A DNA stretch of 64,000 nucleotides, from assembly GCA_028281525.1 (NCBI GenBank), contig JANQJR010000013.1, positions 62,001 to 126,000 on the forward strand, given 5' to 3'. This DNA comes from Magnetovibrio sp. (GTDB lineage Bacteria; Pseudomonadota; Alphaproteobacteria; Rhodospirillales; Magnetovibrionaceae). Each line of letters begins with the position of its first letter. The stretch's first letter is position 1. Below, one piece after another: positions 54,870-64,000 of the stretch. The notes under the pieces are model-generated. The model saw nothing but the letters and a program-made list of their open reading frames with translations. It did no database searches and was not told where the DNA came from. A program made the position numbers and the translations under genes.

Positions 54870-55253
54870 TCAGGCCGATTGCGGCGGTGCGCGGGGCCAG
54901 ACACGCGCGTTGGAAAACGCGTTGGTCCCGGCTCCGGGCTCGCTTGGGTAAGCGGCGGCTTGGGCCACAAGAAACGCGGGCAACCCGGCGCGCCGGTTCG
55001 GCACGAACACACGCACGGTGTCAAGGCTCAAGCACACGGCGCAGTTCAATTTGTCCAGCATGCGTTGCGCCGCGCCGCGCGGGTCTTGGTTGGGGACCGA
55101 AGACGGGGACAGAATACGGGGGCCGAATTGGGTGCAGATGACCAACGGCTTGGCCGCGCTGGGCGACGGCAATGCCTGCGCGAACGGTGTCAGCGCTTGA
55201 AAGACCAGGGCGTAAATTGCCGCCCAAGTCGGGATCACCCGGCGCCAAGACAT
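54870..55253 (-). CDS. Probable DUF2946-family small exported protein
   Basis: 127 residues. N-terminal hydrophobic segment (TWAAIYALVFQALTPFAQA), then LVICTQFGP, a paired-Cys segment LNCAVCLSL, and a C-terminus ending ARVWPRAPP. This pattern (ICT, CxxC, end in RxPP) is that of the DUF2946 family, often found next to copper or cytochrome genes. Start 55253 (MSWRRV) is preferred over the upstream alternative. Function unknown. Confidence 0.6.
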   Translation of the reverse strand: MSWRRVIPTWAAIYALVFQALTPFAQALPSPSAAKPLVICTQFGPRILSPSSVPNQDPRGAAQRMLDKLNCAVCLSLDTVRVFVPNRRAGLPAFLVAQAAAYPSEPGAGTNAFSNARVWPRAPPQSA

Positions 55254-55325
55254 GGGCCACCCCCCTGCGATTCTTAATATTATCACCTGATCATTATCGT
55301 AGGCCGGCTACAAGGTCAACGCCAC

Positions 55326-55348
55326 AAAAAAGGCGGAGCCTGAGGCCC
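55326..55348 (-). terminator. Original ilvC terminator, displaced by the insertion
   Basis: On the minus strand GGCGGGGCC and GGCTCCGCC pair (one mismatch) around TCA and run into TTTTTT. It lies about 35 bp after the partial ilvC 3' end at 55382-55418 and resembles the terminator now beside ilvC (57326-57356). Confidence 0.65.
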
Positions 55349-55381
55349 CGCCCTTCGCGTTGTTGGTAAGAATTAAGAACG

Positions 55382-55418
55382 CTTAGTTCTTTTCCTTGTC
55401 CACCAGCTTGTTCGCGCC
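55382..55418 (-). repeat. Partial ilvC 3' end (att-like copy)
   Basis: Encodes [11 protein letters not shown] and stop, the same as the IlvC C-terminus, but is cut off from the remainder of ilvC. Matches 57377-57413 except for one synonymous base. Confidence 0.85.
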
Positions 55419-55426
55419 ATGCAAGG

Positions 55427-57277
55427 TCATTCGTCGAGCTTTAAATGCTCTTTTTCGCCTTCCGGCTTAAGACCTTTGGCATAGGTTTTAACCAGATAGC
55501 CACCTGCCTGATCAAACGTAATTCCACCAGGAAAACATTCTTCAGCAATATGGGGATGTGAATTATAGAAGCTTAAAAAGTGCTTTTTAGCCCACCGTGT
55601 GACCGCTTTCTCTAACGGATACCATTCTTTTCCATAGCCTCCATACTGCCCTTTTTGAGGCTCTTTGACCCCCATCACATTAAGGCAATACCCTAAAATG
55701 CTAGCTGATTGGAAATTTGGCATCTCTTCCAACTCAACAATTTCATCGTAAAGTAGTCTGCGCAGTTTAAATTGGACAATTTTCCATACATCGCTTTTCG
55801 TCGTGATGCCAAAGACCTTACCCCAAACTGCATTATGCTGTACCGCCCAACATATATCGCTTGGCTTTTTCACTCCCGCAGCCGATCCGATAATATCCAA
55901 TAATTGTTCTGCAATCTGATCGAAAAAATCCCGATCTATTGAACGAGCGTTTTCTCTCAATCGCAAAGATACTTGCGGGCGAACGTTATGCTTATCCAAT
56001 AGCTTAACAGCACCTTTGTAGAAACCAATTGCAACTTCAAGTTTCCTATATTCTTCAGTTCTGAAAAATTCACCTGACGTCCCATCGAGTTTATAAAGCC
56101 CCAAACGACAATCTGCCATTCTATCGAATGCACGATACAAAGTGTATGGGCGGTCTCCATACCTTTCACACACCAAGTACTGTTCAAATGCGATCAACAA
56201 CAAACGTGAATAGACCTCTAAAGTATCTGGCTCCCAAGCTATCCATTCTTGGTAATGGATATCAAACGGGGAAAGTGCCTGCGAACCAAGCTCAGAGATA
56301 AGTCTGATGTCACCGTATATTGCTTTGCTGAATGGCTGCACATAGCCGAAATAGCCCGATGAGTAACCATCACTCTCATGGTATAAAACTGAATCCTTGT
56401 TGAGTAATGCTTCAGTAGAAATATTCAGAGCAAACTGACCAATCGGAACTCTATATTTTTCTTGCTCGGATATAGCCTCGAAAAAACGAATGGCAGTTTC
56501 CGGTGCCTTTGCAACAATGTGCCGACAAAACCTTCGATAACCGATCAGCAGTAATAGGTCATGAGCTATGACTGATACTGAAAGATTTTCTTCATGCTCA
56601 GTTTCATTGTTGCTTTGTTTGTAAGATACTGTCTCACAGATACGTATGATGTTTTTCGCAGATCGTGACAACTCCTCTGCTATTACAGGCAAATCCGTAT
56701 CAACGCCTTTCAAAATGTGATGGTACAGCACAGATGCATATCTGAGAGCATTATGCCTGCTAAATATTGGTGGGTTGATAAAACCAACGTATACCCAAAC
56801 CAAAACCAGCGACAAAAATATTCCACCCAATCCCATTTGCCAAAAAGATTGCTTCGCCAAGAACTCAGGCAATAGCCAGCCTTCGGAAAACCAAACATCT
56901 GTTAATAAAGTCAGCAGCCCGATCAACGCGAGGCAAAAAAACGTGATACGCAACAATGGAAAGGGGGCAACCGCCACACGAAAACGAAAGCGAACATCCG
57001 AAATCGTGTAAAGGACTATGAGTAATGCTAGGGCAGTGACAAACTCTGCAAATCCAAAAATTGCAGAAGCACCATTCTCAATAGGCTTGATGAAGCACAA
57101 ACCGGAAACAGATATCTCGCAACTTTTTTCCGCTACTGAACCACCCCTATCTACAGTTACTTCAGGAGCAATGGTCGTCATGGCAAAATGCCAGCCATAT
57201 GCCAATCCAAGCACACACCCTAGACCAACAAGATAAAATGGGAGTAGTCCACGCCAGATTTTATTTGGATCAAACAC
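55427..57277 (-). CDS. Uncharacterised membrane protein carried by the ilvC insertion
   Basis: 616 residues. Four membrane helices in the first 175 residues (about 10-32, 73-93, 108-128, 145-168; for example LGGIFLSLVLVWVYVGFI), then a cytoplasmic helical part of about 440 residues with no motif I can name. Starts with GTG at 57277 and has a GGGGAAA site. Codon use is AT-rich and quite unlike the neighbours, a sign of transfer. The stop is nine bases from the partial ilvC repeat. As the only cargo of the insertion it could be a stand-alone defence or conflict gene, but this is a guess from its position. Confidence 0.75.
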   Translation of the reverse strand: MFDPNKIWRGLLPFYLVGLGCVLGLAYGWHFAMTTIAPEVTVDRGGSVAEKSCEISVSGLCFIKPIENGASAIFGFAEFVTALALLIVLYTISDVRFRFRVAVAPFPLLRITFFCLALIGLLTLLTDVWFSEGWLLPEFLAKQSFWQMGLGGIFLSLVLVWVYVGFINPPIFSRHNALRYASVLYHHILKGVDTDLPVIAEELSRSAKNIIRICETVSYKQSNNETEHEENLSVSVIAHDLLLLIGYRRFCRHIVAKAPETAIRFFEAISEQEKYRVPIGQFALNISTEALLNKDSVLYHESDGYSSGYFGYVQPFSKAIYGDIRLISELGSQALSPFDIHYQEWIAWEPDTLEVYSRLLLIAFEQYLVCERYGDRPYTLYRAFDRMADCRLGLYKLDGTSGEFFRTEEYRKLEVAIGFYKGAVKLLDKHNVRPQVSLRLRENARSIDRDFFDQIAEQLLDIIGSAAGVKKPSDICWAVQHNAVWGKVFGITTKSDVWKIVQFKLRRLLYDEIVELEEMPNFQSASILGYCLNVMGVKEPQKGQYGGYGKEWYPLEKAVTRWAKKHFLSFYNSHPHIAEECFPGGITFDQAGGYLVKTYAKGLKPEGEKEHLKLDE

Positions 57278-57325
57278 AATCTCATTTCCCCACTGTGCAC
57301 CATACTAACGCGTAGCGGATAAAAC

Positions 57326-57356
57326 GAAAGGGCGGAGCCTGAAGCTCCGCCCTTTC
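57326..57356 (-). terminator. Terminator after ilvC (insertion-borne)
   Basis: Perfect 13-base stem GAAAGGGCGGAGC / GCTCCGCCCTTTC with a five-base loop, run-out GTTTTA on the minus strand. Placed 22 bp after the ilvC stop. Confidence 0.75.
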
Positions 57357-57377
57357 GCATTCGGTTAGGAAAGAACC

Positions 57378-58400
<1,023 letters not shown>

Positions 58401-58464
58401 TCAGTTTCCTTCAGATCCATATCTGGAATGTCATTGGGGTTTATCGGTTTCTGGTTGTTCTGTT

Positions 58465-59019
58465 TTAATTGTCCTGGCCGGCCATGCTTTCGGGGCCACG
58501 GGCAATCGCCACCACGCCGGTGCGGGACAAGTCCACAAGACCCAGCGGCTTCATCAGTTCCACGAACGCGTCGAGCTTTTCGGTATCGCCGACAATCTCA
58601 AACACGAAGCTTTCCGTGGTCGCGTCCACCGCACGGGCGCGGAAGATATCGGCGATGCGCAACGCTTCGACGCGCTTTTCGCCTACGCCGTCGACCTTAA
58701 CCAAGGCCAGTTCGCGCGAAACGCTGGGACCTTCGATGGTCAGGTCCGAAACGCTGTGTACCGGCACCAAACGGCCCAACTGCGCCTTGATCTGTTCGAT
58801 GATCATATGCGTGCCCGACGTCACGATGGTGATGCGCGACAGACCTTGGCGGTGGCGGGTTTCGGCGACCGTCAGGCTTTCGATGTTGTAGCCGCGCCCG
58901 GAAAACAGGCCGATGACGCGCGCGAGCACACCCGGTTCGTTGTCCACCAGGACCGAAATGGTGTGGGTGCGCACGTCTTCCTTATAAGGATTTTCGCCAT
59001 AGATGCTGGTCGTCGCCAT
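58465..59019 (-). CDS. ilvH: Acetolactate synthase small (regulatory) subunit
   Basis: 184 residues. N-terminal ACT domain (THTISVLVDNEPGVLARVIG, then LFSGRGYNIESLTVAET) for valine feedback and a C-terminal ALS-type domain. Start 59019 is decided by GAGGAG eight bases upstream; a GTG three codons before it is possible. 24 bp after ilvB. Confidence 0.95.
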   Translation of the reverse strand: MATTSIYGENPYKEDVRTHTISVLVDNEPGVLARVIGLFSGRGYNIESLTVAETRHRQGLSRITIVTSGTHMIIEQIKAQLGRLVPVHSVSDLTIEGPSVSRELALVKVDGVGEKRVEALRIADIFRARAVDATTESFVFEIVGDTEKLDAFVELMKPLGLVDLSRTGVVAIARGPESMAGQDN

Positions 59020-59043
59020 GATGTTCACTCCTCATTCCCCGCC

Positions 59044-60807
<1,764 letters not shown>

Positions 60808-60924
60808 GTTAACCTCTTTGGGTCTTTCCTGGGGACTGATTACGGCTGTTGTACTTCATATAGTGTTCGAGTGTTCAACCGGACAAGCTCACCATATCGT
60901 GATGCGTCTTGCCCGAACGCAGAT

Positions 60925-60959
60925 GGGCCGCCCCTTTGGTTTTCCAGGGGGGCGGGCCC
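60925..60959 (-). promoter_or_regulatory. Long GC-rich hairpin in the ilvB leader
   Basis: GGGCCGCCCC pairs with GGGGCGGGCCC (one bulged base), continued inside by TGG/CCA around AAAA. It lies about 120 bp before ilvB, downstream of a promoter-like sequence and without a T tract. It could be an attenuator-type leader structure or the 3' hairpin of miaA. No Ile/Leu/Val-rich leader peptide is evident. Confidence 0.4.
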
Positions 60960-60974
60960 AGCGCAAGAGAAGGG

Positions 60975-61003
60975 AAACTAGACGTTCACGCCCGTCCGGT
61001 CAA
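60975..61003 (-). promoter_or_regulatory. Candidate sigma-70 promoter of ilvBHC
   Basis: On the minus strand TTGACC (60998-61003), a 17-bp spacer, and TAGTTT (60975-60980). It overlaps the last codons of miaA and would give a leader of about 160 bases containing the hairpin. Confidence 0.45.
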
Positions 61004-61975
61004 CAGAAACTCGTGAACAAATGAAAAGATTTCCTCGCGAAAGCTTTCCGAATATTGCGCACGAAAAATGTGGGCATTGGGCAGCTGGGAGCGCACCCAG
61101 GTCAACTGGCGCTTGGCGTAATTGCGGCTGAACTGCTGGGCTTTGGCGATGGCCTCCTCCCGGCTCATCTCACCTTGCACATGGGCGATCAGTTCCGGCA
61201 CACCCAAGGCCTTCATCACCGGCAAATCCGAGTCGAAATTCAGCGCCATCAGGGCCTTGATTTCGTCCAGTGCGCCATGATCGACCATCCAGGTGAAGCG
61301 CGCATCAATCCCGGCATACAGCTTTTCACGTTCCGGCACGACGGCGATCTGGGCGAAGCGTACGTTTTCCAAAGGCTGGATGCGGGGTTCGTCCTGCCAA
61401 TCGGACAATCGCCGTCCGGTGGCGGTGGCGACCTCCCAGGCGCGAATCAGGCGTTGCGTATCTCCTGCGGGCAACCGCTCGGCGATTTTGGGGTCGAGTT
61501 TTTGGACTTCGGTGTGAAACGTCTCTGCGCCCAGCTTGGCGTGAAGCGCCGTGGCCGCGTCGCGCACACTTTCAGCCACTTCGGGTATGGGGGACAGACC
61601 TTCCACCAAGCTTTTCAAATACATCCCCGTGCCGCCGACCACCACCGGCAGCCGCCCGGCGGCGAAACAGGCTTCGATTTCCGCCGCCGCCAACTCGGTC
61701 CACCGCCCGGCGGAACACGATTCTCGGCCCGAAAGCACCCCGAACAGGCGGTGCGGCACGCGGTTTTCGTCTGCGACGGAAGGCCTGGCGGTGACGATCC
61801 GCAATTCCTTGTAGACCTGTTGGGAATCAGCGTTTATCACGGTGCCCGTGAAGTGTTCGGCGACGTCCATCGCCATGGCCGATTTGCCGCTGGCGGTCGG
61901 TCCGGCGATGATCACGACCGGACGCTCGACCGTGTGTCCCTCGACCTCTCCCGATTTGGTCTGCTTTACCGACAT
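60986..61975 (-). CDS. miaA: tRNA dimethylallyltransferase
   Basis: 329 residues. Walker A IIAGPTASGKSAMAMDV near the N-terminus, INADSQQVYKELRIVTARPS, the substrate site VVVGGTGMYLKSLVEGLSP, and RNYAKRQLTWVRSQ near the end. Adds the dimethylallyl group to A37 of tRNAs that read U-codons. The start at 61975 overlaps the serB start by two bases in a shared CATG; there is no later in-frame ATG before the Walker motif. Confidence 0.94.
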   Translation of the reverse strand: MSVKQTKSGEVEGHTVERPVVIIAGPTASGKSAMAMDVAEHFTGTVINADSQQVYKELRIVTARPSVADENRVPHRLFGVLSGRESCSAGRWTELAAAEIEACFAAGRLPVVVGGTGMYLKSLVEGLSPIPEVAESVRDAATALHAKLGAETFHTEVQKLDPKIAERLPAGDTQRLIRAWEVATATGRRLSDWQDEPRIQPLENVRFAQIAVVPEREKLYAGIDARFTWMVDHGALDEIKALMALNFDSDLPVMKALGVPELIAHVQGEMSREEAIAKAQQFSRNYAKRQLTWVRSQLPNAHIFRAQYSESFREEIFSFVHEFLLTGRA

Positions 61976-62870
61976 GGACAGTGTACTCACCCTGATTACC
62001 AACCCGCTTGAGCGCCGTCTCGGCGTGCTCGACATCGACACCGCGCGCCAAGCCTTGGAAACGTTGGGCGCCCAAACCGCGCCCGCGGACTGGTTGTCGG
62101 TGGACGAAGCCGCCGACGTGGAATTTTTCGACCTCGACGCAAAAGCCGCACAGGCCGCCGCCGCACAAGCGCTGAAGAACGAAGCCATTGATGTGATCGC
62201 GCAATCGACGTTGCGGCGCAAGAAAAAGCTGATCATCGCGGATATGGATTCGACCATCGTCGCGGGCGAGACCCTCGACGAACTGGCGGAATTCGCCGGG
62301 CTCAAGGATCAGATCGCGGCGTTGACGGAGCGCGCCATGAACGGCGAAATGGGCTTTACCGAAGCGCTCAAAACCCGTGTCGCCATGCTGGAAGGCCTGT
62401 CGGAAGACTTTCTGGAAAGCACCATGAAACGCGTTCAGCTCAATCCGGGGGCGAACACGCTGATTGCCACCATGCGCACAGCCGGCGCGTTCACGGCGCT
62501 GATTTCCGGCGGGTTTTCGTTTTTCACCGACCGGGTGCGCGAAGACGTCGGCTTTCACATGTCACTGGGCAACAAGTTGGACATTGCGCATGGCAAACTG
62601 ACGGGGCACGTCGTGCCACCGGTGGTCAACAAGGACACCAAGCTGGAAATGCTCACCGATATGGCGGCGCAACAAGGCCTCGGCATGGGGGACACGTTCG
62701 CCATCGGGGATGGCGCCAACGACGTGCCGATGTTGATGGCGGCGGGCATGGGCGTGGCCTATCGCGGCCACCCGGTGGCCCGGGAAAAAGCCCGTGCATG
62801 CCTGAACCACGCGGACCTGTCCGGCGCTTTGTTCATCCAAGGCTACCACCGCGACGAATTCGCCGCCTAG
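61974..62870 (+). CDS. serB: Phosphoserine phosphatase
   Basis: 298 residues. HAD-fold C-terminal domain: motif I LIIADMDSTIVAGETLDE (nucleophile Asp), motif II ALISGGFSFFTD, motif III Lys in VNKDTKLEML and motif IV AIGDGANDVPMLMAAGMGVA. The N-terminal 80 residues are a regulatory region typical of alphaproteobacterial SerB. Last step of serine synthesis. Divergent from miaA with overlapping start codons. No good ribosome site is visible, and the transcript may be leaderless or start inside miaA. Confidence 0.94.
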   Translation: MDSVLTLITNPLERRLGVLDIDTARQALETLGAQTAPADWLSVDEAADVEFFDLDAKAAQAAAAQALKNEAIDVIAQSTLRRKKKLIIADMDSTIVAGETLDELAEFAGLKDQIAALTERAMNGEMGFTEALKTRVAMLEGLSEDFLESTMKRVQLNPGANTLIATMRTAGAFTALISGGFSFFTDRVREDVGFHMSLGNKLDIAHGKLTGHVVPPVVNKDTKLEMLTDMAAQQGLGMGDTFAIGDGANDVPMLMAAGMGVAYRGHPVAREKARACLNHADLSGALFIQGYHRDEFAA

Positions 62871-62915
62871 GAGTCCGACCCTAAGCGCACATCGCGTCTT
62901 TGCCATTTTCCACCG

Positions 62916-63983
62916 ATGGGCTACTCTGACAATTACGCAGAAACGCCCCACGACCGGCCAGCCAGCATGAGCGAAGACAGCGCCAATACCAGCGATGCCC
63001 CACAAGACATGCCGTCTGAAATCGCGTTTCAGAACGCGTTCTTCCATTCGATCAACGAAACATCGTTTCGCGTCCGGGAAGACACCGAAGAGGCGGTGAT
63101 GGTGATGGTCCTGGATACAGGCGAAGTCTCCTTGAAACTGGCAGGCATCAAGAAAGAACTCAAGCTCGCCGAGGGCGATCCCGACGCCAAAATGCTCGAC
63201 ATTGTGGCCGAAGGCCTCAAGTACGTCCAAGAGCTGCGCATCGGCGACCCGGTGCCCACGGAACTCACCACCGGACGGGCGTCCTGGGAGGTTACGGACG
63301 CACACCGCGCCATCGCGCACAACCGTGTGACCATGCAGTTGGTGTCGTGGATGTCGGGCGATGAAATGCTGATCACCGACCCGGACGAACTGGCGATGAT
63401 CGCCGACGATCCCAAAACCAAGGAAAAGGTGAACGCCGCCTTTAGCGAAACCGCCAAGGCGCTGAAACTTCCGGAAGAGCGGCGCGAAGACGTGGTTTTG
63501 CTGATCGCCAATCTGGCCGACGAACTGTCCTATATCGAAGCCTTGCGCTCCGTTTACCACGACATCGAGCACATCCATGAAACGGTCCAGGCCCTAGCGC
63601 GACAGTATAAATCCGAACAAAGCGTGATGGACACCATCAACCCAGTGCGCCGCTTGTTCATCATTGCCATAAACGGATTTAGCAATTCCTTCGACCAGTT
63701 GGACGCGCAGACCGGGGAAATTCTATCCGCACTCACCAACATCGCCCAGGTGACCCGCTACATCCGCGATAACCGCGACGACCTGCACCGCCGTCTGTGG
63801 GCTTGGGATAAAATCATTGAAGATTGGCAAGGTCTGCAGGCCGCACGCTCCACCAAGGCCGAGCGGCTGCTGGAAGACCTTTACCGCTTCCTTGCGCAGC
63901 GCTTCTTGCCCCGCAATGAATGGGAGCTCTACACCAAGGCCATGGACAAGACCAAAAAACGCGCAACCGAAGTGATTTGGTAG
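62916..63983 (+). CDS. Uncharacterised soluble protein
   Basis: 355 residues, acidic N-terminus (residues 1-35, likely disordered), then mainly helical to the end with no signal peptide, membrane helix or known motif. Segments such as LADELSYIEALRSVYHDIEH and DAQTGEILSALTNIAQVTRY suggest long helices or coiled coil. Start is uncertain: 62916 or 62967 (MSEDSANTSD), neither with a strong ribosome site. Same strand as serB, 45 bp apart. Codon use matches the chromosome. Function unknown. Confidence 0.7.
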   Translation: MGYSDNYAETPHDRPASMSEDSANTSDAPQDMPSEIAFQNAFFHSINETSFRVREDTEEAVMVMVLDTGEVSLKLAGIKKELKLAEGDPDAKMLDIVAEGLKYVQELRIGDPVPTELTTGRASWEVTDAHRAIAHNRVTMQLVSWMSGDEMLITDPDELAMIADDPKTKEKVNAAFSETAKALKLPEERREDVVLLIANLADELSYIEALRSVYHDIEHIHETVQALARQYKSEQSVMDTINPVRRLFIIAINGFSNSFDQLDAQTGEILSALTNIAQVTRYIRDNRDDLHRRLWAWDKIIEDWQGLQAARSTKAERLLEDLYRFLAQRFLPRNEWELYTKAMDKTKKRATEVIW

Positions 63984-64000
63984 CACGAGATACGCGTTCC

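Overview
The window reads as chromosome from an alphaproteobacterium, most likely an aquatic, microaerophilic or facultatively anaerobic member of the Rhodospirillales. This rests on the cytoplasmic-style [NiFe] hydrogenase operon, the Dct TRAP system under sigma-54 control, cytochrome c', the mreBCD-mrdA-rodA block, the ilvB-ilvH-ilvC operon and a Leu-rich leuA leader peptide. The genus cannot be fixed from the sequence alone.

Layout. 1-4104 (minus): RND efflux permease (cut by the window edge), its periplasmic adaptor and an SCP2-type lipid-carrier protein, behind a consensus sigma-54 promoter and facing a PAS/AAA+ sigma-54 activator (4488-5912). 5963-13017 (plus): a secreted phospholipase-A2-like protein, then DctB/DctD and the DctPQM C4-dicarboxylate TRAP transporter, with two DctD-type palindromes and a sigma-54 promoter before dctP. 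13537-15111: receiver protein plus a degenerate EAL-fold protein. 15229-20110: U32 tRNA-modification protein, EamA transporter, a small unknown gene and the ABC-F protein Uup. 20165-25160 (minus): six-gene hydrogenase operon with an embedded cNMP-binding protein and its maturation protease. 25282-30337 (minus): purU, a second cNMP-fold protein, a DUF333 lipid/secreted protein, a class III adenylate cyclase and small membrane proteins; a bipartite non-coding repeat lies upstream of two of these genes.

30630-43891 is an integrated island of about 13.3 kb in tRNA-Lys(CTT). It has 48-bp perfect direct repeats at its ends, a tyrosine integrase, an AlpA-like HTH protein and an AAA replication-type ATPase, small unknown genes, and a defence-like block: a membrane-anchored dCTP-deaminase/dUTPase-fold protein, an AIPR protein, a Dcm methylase-NurA-HerA operon and a Vsr endonuclease. 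The intact tRNA has its 3' half from the island, and the original tRNA terminator is now stranded 13 kb away on the far side.

44065-49788 (minus): cell-shape genes mreB, mreC, mreD, mrdA (PBP2), rodA. 49954-51727: leuA with leader peptide. 51977-55253: histidine kinase, cytochrome c', DsrE-like protein, DUF2946 protein. 55382-57413 is a second, roughly 2-kb insertion: a single AT-rich membrane-protein gene bracketed by a duplicated ilvC 3' end. 57378-63983: ilvB-ilvH-ilvC (minus), miaA and serB (divergent, overlapping starts), and an unknown conserved-looking gene.

The best candidate for an undescribed system is the island's AIPR / HerA-NurA / Dcm-Vsr / membrane-bound dUTPase-fold block; the ilvC-targeting single-gene insertion is the second.
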